Both the position numbers and the translations under genes were made by a program. A stretch of DNA of 13,080 bases from Podochytrium sp. JEL0797. Taxonomy: Eukaryota; Chytridiomycota; Chytridiomycetes; Chytridiales; Chytriomycetaceae. The DNA is taken from NCBI GenBank assembly GCA_027596195.1, contig JADGJG010000746.1, positions 1 to 13,080 of the forward strand. The letters run 5' to 3'. The number at the start of each line of letters is the position of its first letter. The first letter of the stretch is position 1. Under the pieces are notes generated by a model. It had not been told where the DNA came from, did not search any database, and saw only the letters and a program-made list of their open reading frames with translations. Shown piece after piece: positions 6,905-13,080 of this stretch.

Positions 6905-8283
6905 TTAATGTTCAAAGAGCATACTATTCCATTCTGCCTCATCGAGATTGGATGATGGTTCTTCATTTCCGACTGGATGGCCTCGAAGGTCTATACCAAA
7001 ACCACAATCAACAGGCCCCAACCCCGGATCAATATCTGATGGAAACTCAGTGATTCCAATTCGACGGCCTTTGTAATCGTAGCGGTTCCGTTTATCCGAC
7101 CGCTCAAAATCTTTCTCCTCACACTCCGAACCACAGTGCAGACTGATACAAAAATTAGAAGAATTCCCGTTAAACAAGTAGATATTTATTACCACTTAAA
7201 ATCAGCTTCCTTCTCCTTCTGCTCAACAACCGTTTTCTCAAAAGTAATAACATCCTCCTCAATATTTCCACGCTGGAACAAAACAACATTCAAAGGAACA
7301 AAGGCAACTGAGGTCACCAAATCCGTCTTGTTGCCACTGAGATTCATCATAGCAGCAATGTAGACAATATCACCAGGAACCAAAATGGCCTCCGTTTCCG
7401 AGACAATGGGTTTGTTCTTGAGGAGATTAACCAAGTCAAACTGCTTGGAACGGCAATCGTACACTGGAAGGACAGGAGCTCCATCGACCAACGTATACGG
7501 CTTGTTCTCTGGCTTGGGCTTGCTAAACTTGGGGGTCTGGGATGGGGTTCCGGGAATGACACCATGTCTCGCTAGCGAAGGAATGGAAAAAGTGTTGATT
7601 TTTTAGCGAAAGAAAGAAGTGAGAATGAAAGAACAAGGAGGAAAAATATACTTACAATGGGTTCTGGTGAAATAAACATAATCAACGCCGTTTTTGGTAC
7701 CAGTTTGCCACTTCTTCAAAGCAGGGGGTTTATCACACTTCTCTGTGAGGGTTGCCAAGAAGCTCGAAGCCCCGTCCAAAGAGGAGGCTCGGCATGAAGA
7801 GCAACGCAGATGTAAACACTTGTCCCGCCACTGGCTGGTATCCGTAGTACTTGTTCAGGATGACCCCGGGAAACAAGAAAGCCGCCAGCGTAAGACCAAC
7901 CTTCTTGTCCTTGATGGAGACTTGAAGCCAGCTAAAGGTTTCCAAATGCAATAAATTAACATTATTGCGTTTTCAATCCAAAGGAAGGAAGAAGGGAAGC
8001 AAAGCGAAGGGAACTACATACCAGTCTTGAACCACCAGTTTTGATAATTCGGAGAATCTCGGGAAAAGTCCGACAGGCACCGCACTCATTCAACGGGACG
8101 CCAGCCAAGACAATGAATCTCTCTTCATACGCCTCAAGGTACAATGCATCTCTCGTCATACGCCTCAAGGTAGTCAGAAAGTGTATTGAAGTCCGTCGGT
8201 ATCGGCCGGATTGCGGACGTTGAGGTCGGCTCCCAATAGTCTCCGAGGTTGGTGGTGACGTCTCCGAGGTTGGTGGTAGTCAT
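6905..8283 (-). CDS. Unknown four-exon gene, partly decayed
   Basis: Exons inferred from splice signals and codon phase are 8283-8022, 7931-7656, 7571-7193 and 7142-6905. Introns are 90 nt (GTATGT...TTTAG), 84 nt (GTAAGT...GCTAG) and 50 nt (GTAATA...TTCTAAT...CAG). Start ATG 8283 gives MTTTNLGDVTTNLGDYW; a TATAAAG box is about 50 bp upstream. Recognisable pieces are YLEAYEERFIVLAGVPLNEC, KLVVQDCWLQVSIKDKKVGL, PGVILNKYYGYQPVAGQVF, CDKPPALKKWQTGTKNGVDY, VPGDIVYIAAMMNLSGNKTD and CLHCGSEC. Exon 4 ends at TAA 6907-6905. Frame is interrupted by a 31-bp tandem duplication (8111-8172), a +1 shift near the A4 run at 8042-8039, and a +1 shift near 7760. An internal ATG at 8159 could bypass the first. 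I do not recognise the family. The exon 3 beta-rich stretch might be OB-fold-like (weak guess). It may be a pseudogene or contain sequence errors. Confidence 0.6.
8111..8172. repeat. 31-bp tandem duplication in exon 1 of the four-exon gene
   Basis: Units 8111-8141 and 8142-8172 match at 29 of 31 positions. Because 31 is not a multiple of three, the duplication shifts the frame and creates a TGA in the second unit on the minus strand. Removing one unit gives a smooth reading through SDYLEAYEERFIVLAG. Confidence 0.85.
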
Positions 8284-8330
8284 GGTTGTGAAGTTGAATT
8301 CTGTTTACTTCCGGAAGGAGGGGATGCCCT

Positions 8331-8337
8331 CTTTATA
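8331..8337 (-). promoter_or_regulatory. TATA box of the four-exon gene
   Basis: TATAAAG on the minus strand, about 48-54 bp before ATG 8283. The distance matches the three DPBB genes, which supports this ATG as the original start. Confidence 0.5.
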
Positions 8338-8370
8338 CGTGTTTTGAGGTTGGGAGATTAAAAAATTTTC

Positions 8371-8790
8371 TCATTTCAAAATCTCCCACCGCGTGTTTGT
8401 ACCACGTGTTTGATTAAAAACAACTCCCTCCACCATTTCAACTCCTGCATCTGTATCTGGTGCTGCCTTCCCTGCCACTGCCTTCCTGCCATGGATAGCA
8501 TATCCCTTGCCAAAATCATACCCACCACAATGTTGGGGGGATGCATGGGTCTTTGCAGTGTCTTGAGGGTACAAATTTTCCAATTTCAATGATCTCCATC
8601 ACACCCGTCTCCACCATGTCTGCTCCTCCAACTACCTCTTCTACTGCTGCTGCGGCCGCCTCCCCTGCAACCGTTTCCCTGCCACTGACTCCCTGCCATG
8701 GATAGCATCCCCCCTGTTCCCATCCTGCCACAGATGCCTTCATACCCACAATGCAAAGAGGATCGCATGCCCTCATTGCACCTGCAATCT
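8371..8790. repeat. Diverged tandem repeat of about 208 bp
   Basis: Two units share spaced landmarks. ATTTCAA...ATCTCC occurs near 8373 and 8583 (offset 210). CCTGCCACTG followed by CCTGCCATGGATAGCAT occurs near 8470-8502 and 8677-8707 (offset 207). Sequence between landmarks has diverged. Open frames on both strands here are short and unconvincing, for example MSAPPTTSSTAAAAASPATV from 8616 to TAG 8705. Confidence 0.5.
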
Positions 8791-8824
8791 CTTCCTTCAG
8801 AAAAATTCTCTTTCAAAAATCCCC

Positions 8825-9130
8825 ACGCAAAACTCGATTGCTACCACTCCTCCCGCCACTGCCCCTGCTGCCACAATCACTACCACCGCTGACCCTCCCG
8901 CCGCTGACTCTGCAGCCACTACCCCTCTTGCCACTGCCCCTGCCGCCACAATCACTCCCGCCGCTGCCCCTGCCGCCACAATCACTCCCGCCGATGACCC
9001 TACCGCAACTGCAACTACCGCCACCGTCCTTTCCACCACAGTTGAACCACCAAGCCCTGCTGCACACGGTCCGGTGCTTTCGATTGTCAACCTGAGCGGT
9101 CAACACTCCCGCTCTCACGGGAAGGGTTCA
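8825..9130 (+). other. Ala/Thr/Pro-rich low-complexity coding-like stretch with 30-bp repeats
   Basis: Frame 2 reads as a long A/T/P-rich chain. It includes APAATITPA-type decapeptides coded by 30-bp units at 8936-8965 and 8966-8995, and a diverged unit at 8861-8890. It continues as VLSTTVEPPSPAAHGPVLSI. No convincing start joins it, because upstream frame 2 becomes Cys/His-rich nonsense and then stops. It could be the linker of a lost secreted protein or a repeat expansion without coding role. Confidence 0.35.
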
Positions 9131-9254
9131 CCATACTGGACACTGGGGTGGGTGATGAATTTCCGTTTTTGCCCACGTACCCTAATTAGCCAATTAAATT
9201 AGGTCGAGCACAAGTTTATCCACAACCAGGGCTCCGCCGGCGATTTGGGAACTA

Positions 9255-9637
9255 GTTGGAGAGGAGGGGAAGGACCCCGAAAATTTTTGAGGATAAGTTC
9301 TGCCTGATGCAGCTCGAGTTGACGCAGGGTGGGCTGATTACTGCCTCCAGCTTCCTTTCTCAACTGTGGAAGAGAGCTTATGACTGGGCGTTGACCAATC
9401 GTGGGTAAGCTCAAGATGAGGTGGAGGATTACATGGCTGTGGATGTGCTGGCTGATGAACACTGTTGATGCCAAGGTCAACTCTGCCACTTCTAATGAGA
9501 CTGCCGATGCCCAGTCCAATGGTGCCAACTGTGCCGATGCCAAGTCCAACTCTGACTCTGAGGCAGTTGTCAAGCCTGCTTATTTCTCCATTTTCCTGTT
9601 GTACTATTCCCCTTTGTTCAGCATCGGGTGTTTCTAG
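9255..9637 (+). pseudogene. Unrecognised protein-coding relic
   Basis: Frame 1 reads KIFEDKFCLMQLELTQGG, SFLSQLWKRAYDWALTNRG, then TAA at 9406, then AQDEVEDYMAVDVLADEHC and TGA near 9464. Frame 2 continues VDAKVNSATSNETADAQSNG and SNSDSEAVVKPAYF to a stop at 9637. Amino-acid composition is protein-like across both frames, with one stop and one shift. A GTAAGC donor coincides with the TAA, so an intron is possible but the acceptor is unclear. The family is not recognised. Confidence 0.35.
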
Positions 9638-10053
9638 TTTCAACTTGTCGGAATATATTTTGCCTTTATTATTTTTTATTTTTATTCTTTTCCCACTCTT
9701 TGCAATTTGAACTATAAGTCTTCCCAAAACCCTCGGTGAGACAAGTTTCATTGTTTCAGCATTTTGCAATATTTAACAATTATTGCTCTGCTGTGCAGCG
9801 CTGCCAATGCAGTTGTTTCCCACGTCTCTTGCTTGAGCTATGCAGGTGGTATTAATGACTTTTTAACCTTCAACCATTACATTAATTCTAAATTATTGAT
9901 TTTGTAGTTCGCGTCATGTCTTCTCTTGGCACCAATCGTAATTGAATTTATTGGCACTCGTTCTATACAAAAAAACGATGCCAAAAAAGAGCTGTTTGGT
10001 GCCATGGCAGCTTCATCGTTTTTTCCTGTACGTAAAGAATGTGTTCTTTGTTG
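9638..10053. other. AT-rich intergenic stretch with one hairpin
   Basis: No gene seen. An 11-bp inverted repeat (AAAAAACGATG at 9970-9980 and CATCGTTTTTT at 10014-10024) encloses 33 nt that contain a second short pair, AGCTG/CAGCT. The structure could be a transcript hairpin or a transposon end. Confidence 0.45.
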
Positions 10054-10670
10054 ATAGTATCTCGTGACTGGCTGGTCAAAGTGGACCCTCTCTGTTTGCC
10101 ACAGTGCGACGTCTCCACGTTTGACGTGAGATTGAAAGGTCTCATTCTGAGCCAATATGGATTCTACTACAAGGCCGGAAGTCTTCACTACCCTGTCACT
10201 GTTGAGAATCAAACCCTTGTCTATGAGTTCCACCCTGGTCGCTTTGAACCTGTTACCAAAGAGGACCTCTTTGTCGCCATGTGCAAAACCTGCTCATCTC
10301 TTGGCAACGTATTCAAACGTGACGATGAGTCTCAAGTGATGAGTCTTCACTCTGACGCTGCATGCCGGTTGAGGCCTTGGCTAATGAGAACTGGATTGGC
10401 CGCCTCCCAACCTCACTTGGACAAATCAACTGAACGACTGAGAGCATGGTTTCCTTGTACAACATGTGCATTTATTTTGGGAGCCTTGAACGCAAGACTA
10501 TCAAGTCTCACGACCACGTTATGAAGCGAACACAACCTGTGTTGTGCCACATTCCCGCTGCACCTGTTGATTATATCCGAGTCTGCGTTGTCGACCTCTT
10601 GGATTTCTTGGAGAAACACCACGTGGGATACAAAGTACCTTTAGCAAGATCGAGATATTTCTTCGGCTGA
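10054..10670 (+). pseudogene. Helitron-type protein relic (DUF6570-like N-terminal region)
   Basis: Frame 1 (to about 10360) reads SQYGFYYKAGSLHYPVTVEN and LFVAMCKTCSSLGNVFKRDD. Frame 3 continues from 10362 with MPVEALANENWIGRLPTSLG, a TGA at 10431, then MVSLYNMCIYFGSLERKTIK, PVLCHIPAAPVDYIRV and TGA 10668-10670. The order CxxC ... P-x-ALAN-x2-[WF]-[IL]-G-x-[LV]-P ... Y-x3-I-x2-[GK]-L matches the region preceding the Helitron-like N domain in fungal Helitron replicase-helicase proteins, from my knowledge of that family. The Rep and helicase parts are absent. The TGA could come from CGA by a CpG transition. A frame change and a stop show it is not functional. Confidence 0.5.
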
Positions 10671-10682
10671 TGCTGGTATGCC

Positions 10683-10707
10683 AAAACCAATAATTTTGAT
10701 TTATTGT
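10683..10707. repeat. 25-bp repeat, copy B (other copy 6880-6904)
   Basis: Identical over 25 bp to 6880-6904, with unrelated flanks. It lies just after the Helitron-like relic. TGCCAAAACCA at its left end is shared with the palindrome arms at 11069-11340. Confidence 0.8.
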
Positions 10708-11068
10708 CTCCTCAAAGGCTTACCAGTTTGTTCTTGATAGATCGGAGTCCAGCGATTTTGCTGTTAACGAAAAGCTGGTTCGCATACTCGATCATTCTGC
10801 TTACAACACTGGTCTGTTTAGAGATGTTGGATGATTCTACCACCCACCTTGTGTTCTCTCCTACGCCTCAGCAAATCATTTCCGCTTCTGGTACCCAAGA
10901 TCAACCTCATGATTACGCCTTTTGCCATTTGTATCCCAAAAAAACTCCAAGGTTTCCAAACTTGATTATCTCACTTCATCACCTTCTCGCTAGTGTGAAT
11001 GCTCAAATGGATTCGGCTGGTGACGGTGTTTACGTTGAAGGAGTGGAACAGACAGGGAGCGGAGATGG
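10708..11068 (+). other. Further coding-like remnants
   Basis: Frame 2 from about 10712 reads SKAYQFVLDRSESSDFAVNE and KLVRILDHSAYNTGLFRDV to a TGA near 10834. Another frame then reads DDSTTHLVFSPTPQQIISAS and later DSAGDGVYVEGVEQTGSG. These are protein-like but broken. They may belong to the Helitron-like relic or to an older host gene. Confidence 0.3.
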
Positions 11069-11098
11069 AATGCAGGCTTGTGCCAAAACCACTAAACG
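11069..11098 (+). repeat. Direct copy of the palindrome arm
   Basis: Thirty bases starting AATGCAGGCTTG and ending CTAAACG. The first 29 are the exact reverse complement of 11312-11340, and they match 11282-11310 with one mismatch. Confidence 0.9.
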
Positions 11099-11234
11099 AA
11101 TAGATCTCTATTTGTTTAGCAGTTTGTAACATTCTCCCGCCGGTTTTGGTACACGGTGAGCACCGGAAAGCGAGGTCCAATTGTGCGGGGTTTTTCGGCC
11201 ATTGCTGCCGCAGCGTGAAGGAAGACGCGAGAAA

Positions 11235-11280
11235 TGCAGGGAGTAAGGGAATCGAACTCCTGACCTCTAAGACTCTTAAT
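11235..11280 (-). other. tRNA-like 3' half (relic)
   Basis: The minus strand carries a B-box-like GAGTTCGATTCCC. It is preceded by an AGGTC variable-loop-like string and a TTAAGAG anticodon-loop-like string, and followed by ACTCCCTGCA. The T stem has one mismatch and no matching 5' acceptor strand is present, because the palindrome begins where the 5' half should be. It is not a functional tRNA. Confidence 0.35.
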
Positions 11281-11281
11281 C

Positions 11282-11340
11282 AATGCGGGCTTGTGCCAAA
11301 ACCACTAAACGGTTTAGTGGTTTTGGCACAAGCCTGCATT
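11282..11340. repeat. Near-perfect 59-bp palindrome
   Basis: Arms 11282-11310 and 11312-11340 are reverse complements over 29 bp with a single mismatch (G at 11287 against the consensus A) and a one-base centre (11311). It can form a cruciform or a long hairpin. With the copy at 11069-11098 it suggests a fold-back mobile element. Confidence 0.9.
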
Positions 11341-11341
11341 G

Positions 11342-11854
11342 ATGGTGCGCTTGATGGACATGGTTGAGTTGCCAGAATATTCATTGGCAGTAGTTGCTGC
11401 CACTTTTAAAGAGTGGAAAGTACAGCCGAATCAGTTTGCTGCAGCCTTATAGTTGTTTCTAAGTGTTTTTTTGCTTATTTGTCAATTTCAATAAAGCAAG
11501 CTAAAAAGGTCCTAGCGGAGGCACGACGCAATTAAGTCTTCCAGGGTTTCGAAGGACGGCAAAAAGAAACGTGCCACTGGTGGCAAGAGAGTCAAGAAAG
11601 ATCGGGCCGTCGCCGTGGTGGAGAATGTCAAGTTGGATCACGGGCTGCCTATGCAGGAGGATGCATCAAAAGTGACTGCAAGGGTGTCATCATCAAAAGT
11701 GGCTCGCGTCGCTTCGAAGTCAACGACCCTTGCGGAACCAAAGGAATCTCCTGCTCCAACCCCTGTGGTTGGAACCAGAAAATCATCGAGAAGACCCCGT
11801 CTGTCCATCAAAAAGGCCTTTGTGGTGTACAACGACGACAGTGATTCGGAGTAA
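11342..11854 (+). CDS. 3' exons of a basic, probably nuclear protein (5' end unresolved)
   Basis: The first exon piece (frame 2, ending 11419) reads MVRLMDMVELPEYSLAVVAA then TFKEWK. A GTACAG donor at 11420 and a CCTAG acceptor at 11515 define a 96-nt intron with a GCTAAAA branch-like site, phase 0 on both sides. The second exon (11516-11854) reads RRHDAIKSSRVSKDGKKKRA, a bipartite-NLS-like KKKRATGGKRVKKDR, Ser/Lys-rich sequence, SSRRPRLSIKKAFVVYNDDS and ends DSE at TAA 11852-11854. The acidic serine tail suits CK2 phosphorylation (inference). If unspliced, the first piece stops at TAG 11452, and AATAAA follows at 11490-11495. The palindrome lies directly upstream and may have cut off the 5' exons. 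Family not recognised. Confidence 0.45.
11490..11495 (+). terminator. AATAAA inside or after the gene at 11342
   Basis: AATAAA 38 bp after TAG 11452. It would end an unspliced short transcript. It is intronic if the 11420-11515 intron is used. Confidence 0.3.
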
Positions 11855-12150
11855 GAGTCATGATGTGTGTCTTTACATTTCTATTTTCTACGCGCGATTT
11901 CAATACAATTATATCCAGTTTGATAGTTTTGATGTGGCGGTGGTCTCAAAAGTGGCTCGAGAGATCAAAAAATGACCTGCCAATTGAAAGTGCTTTTTTC
12001 CCTGCAACCCAAATTTTCACGTCAGTGCGAGATATTGCGAGAGGTATTGTTTGAAAGGATTCTTGGTGGATGCGCGCTTTTGCTTGTTGACGTGAAAAAA
12101 TTCTTTTGGCCCATTGGCATTGGCATGTGTTTATTGCACCGCCCAACGAA

Positions 12151-12819
12151 ATGCGAGATAAATCCCTGAGATACAGCCATGAAGCGCGTATTCTGCATAT
12201 TGTCTCAACCCAACAAAGCGACGCGACCACAGAATCTGTCCGCCAATTGCTGCTCCCCAAAAACGAAAACGCGAGCGGTCCCTCCTCTCCCGAGTCCGAG
12301 GCGGCCAGCGAATTCAGCTGGGACTCGGACTCGTGGATGAACGAGTCGCTTCGCAAATCTCCTATGTCCCCGCCCGCCGGCGAAGTACCAGTAGCTTGCA
12401 ACTCGTGTGTCACCATATACGATCCGGACGCGATGACCCCAGTGACCGAAAAACCAGCCACCACCCCCAACAACATTGTTACCACCACCATGACCAACGA
12501 AACTGCCACTACCCCAACCTCCCCGACCTCGCAAGCCGACTCAGTCCCCGACGTGGTTCCGCCCGATCAGAACGTGCCACTCGCGTCGCGTGTGTGGGAA
12601 GCGGTGGGAAAGGCGGCGGCCAGAGTGTACGTGGTTTTTAAAAAAATTGTTTGGTTTTGTGGTTGTGCGTGTCGGATAAAAAACAAGAAATTAAAAACGC
12701 GTCAAAGAACTGCCTTTTTTCTTGTTTCTTTTGAACCACAAGTAACACTGGATATAATTCCAATATCGTTAAATATAGTCTCCGCACTCGCGACGCGTGC
12801 GAGTTTACGCGTTTTTTAA
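12151..12819 (+). CDS. Hypothetical Ser/Thr-rich acidic protein, 222 aa
   Basis: The first in-frame ATG is 12151 (MRDKSLRYSHEARILHIVST). The frame is open further upstream without an ATG, so earlier exons are possible. The centre is rich in Ser, Glu and Pro (SSPESEAASEFSWDSDSW), then Thr-rich (TTPNNIVTTTMTNETATTPT). The C-terminal part has ASRVWEAVGKAAARVYVVFK and a hydrophobic/Cys patch, IVWFCGCAC, followed by lysines. Codons are GC-rich and orderly to about 12630 and AT-rich after. The last 50 residues may be non-coding or follow a missed intron. The frame is supported by length and composition only. Function unknown. Confidence 0.45.
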   Translation: MRDKSLRYSHEARILHIVSTQQSDATTESVRQLLLPKNENASGPSSPESEAASEFSWDSDSWMNESLRKSPMSPPAGEVPVACNSCVTIYDPDAMTPVTEKPATTPNNIVTTTMTNETATTPTSPTSQADSVPDVVPPDQNVPLASRVWEAVGKAAARVYVVFKKIVWFCGCACRIKNKKLKTRQRTAFFLVSFEPQVTLDIIPISLNIVSALATRASLRVF

Positions 12820-12973
12820 AAATTATTTTTGCGCACGGCCGTCACAGCCCCTTGAAATCAACATACGACTTCTTCTCTGGAATCATCAAATTATCAACTG
12901 TTTAGGTGTCAATATTTCAAGAAAAGAGAGAGAGAAAAATCAAATCATGGCCCCAACGCACTCTACTCTTGCC

Positions 12974-13080
12974 TTATAGCATGCGCCACACTTCAGGATT
13001 CCAACGATCCAAATGCAAGACCATACTGTATTTTTTGAAGAAGAAGCGCGTTTCGGAATTGTCAGATATGTAAATCATTG
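12974..13080 (-). CDS. C-terminal end of a gene entering from the right edge
   Basis: On the minus strand the frame from the edge to TAA 12976-12974 reads IYISDNSETRFFFKKYSMVL followed by HLDRWNPEVWRML. The composition is protein-like, with charged and aromatic residues, but only about 35 codons are visible. It could be a last exon. Family not recognised. Confidence 0.35.
   Translation of the reverse strand, partial: MIYISDNSETRFFFKKYSMVLHLDRWNPEVWRML

Noticed and set aside
6751..7053. Tail of the open frame of the basic Pro/Gln-rich gene
   Set aside because: Composition changes sharply and most of it is antisense to exon 4 of the convergent gene, which has better splice and stop support.
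7831..8021. A 191-nt first intron in the four-exon gene that would avoid a frame shift in exon 2
   Set aside because: It would discard a 60-codon stretch (around PGVILNKYYGYQPVAGQVF) with clear coding-type codon use. The 90-nt intron with a TTTAG acceptor keeps it.
8861..8995. CRISPR-like array in the 30-bp repeats
   Set aside because: Units are directly adjacent without spacers, encode a low-complexity peptide, and the genome is eukaryotic.
11235..11340. Functional tRNA gene on the minus strand
   Set aside because: The T stem has a mismatch, position 33 does not fit, and the 5' acceptor and anticodon 5' strands are missing.
11946..12509. 187-codon minus-strand frame with a hydrophobic start
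   Set aside because: It overlaps the plus-strand Ser/Thr-rich gene, and its Val/Met-rich start is the complement of the Thr-rich stretch.

Overview
The window looks like nuclear DNA of a fungus, probably an early-diverging (chytrid-like) lineage. The organism call is inference. The basis is short GT-AG introns with CTAAC/CTAAT-type branch sites, AATAAA signals after stop codons, TATA boxes about 50-58 bp upstream of ATGs, secreted Thr/Pro-linked wall proteins, a MYND-finger family, and a Helitron-like relic.

Region 1 (1-4470) is a tandem cluster of three minus-strand genes. Each encodes a signal peptide, a four-cysteine N-terminal module, a Thr/Ser/Pro linker and a C-terminal RlpA/expansin-like double-psi beta-barrel (DPBB). 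The first gene runs off the left edge, the second is intact (306 aa), and the third has one intron plus one frame break. All three promoters carry pairs of the motif GCCACCA. The middle promoter contains a degenerate tandem duplication of a five-motif module of about 100 bp. A plus-strand MYND-finger pseudogene with six frame changes lies between genes 1 and 2.

Region 2 (4470-8370) holds the better-preserved MYND paralog (minus), a divergently transcribed unknown basic/proline-rich gene (plus), and a convergent unknown four-exon gene (minus). The MYND gene and the plus gene each have one frame break next to a homopolymer. The four-exon gene has a 31-bp tandem duplication and two one-base shifts. 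Either assembly errors or real decay could explain these breaks.

Region 3 (8370-11340) is repeat-rich: a diverged tandem repeat of about 208 bp, 30-bp Ala/Thr/Pro-coding repeats, coding relics, a hairpin, a relic of the N-terminal region found in fungal Helitron proteins, and a near-perfect 59-bp palindrome beside half a tRNA-like sequence. A third copy of the palindrome arm lies upstream.

Region 4 (11340-13080) holds the 3' exons of a basic, probably nuclear protein, a Ser/Thr-rich acidic hypothetical gene, and the last codons of a minus-strand gene entering from the right edge. The genes do not form an operon. The clearest functional unit is the secreted DPBB cluster with its shared promoter elements.
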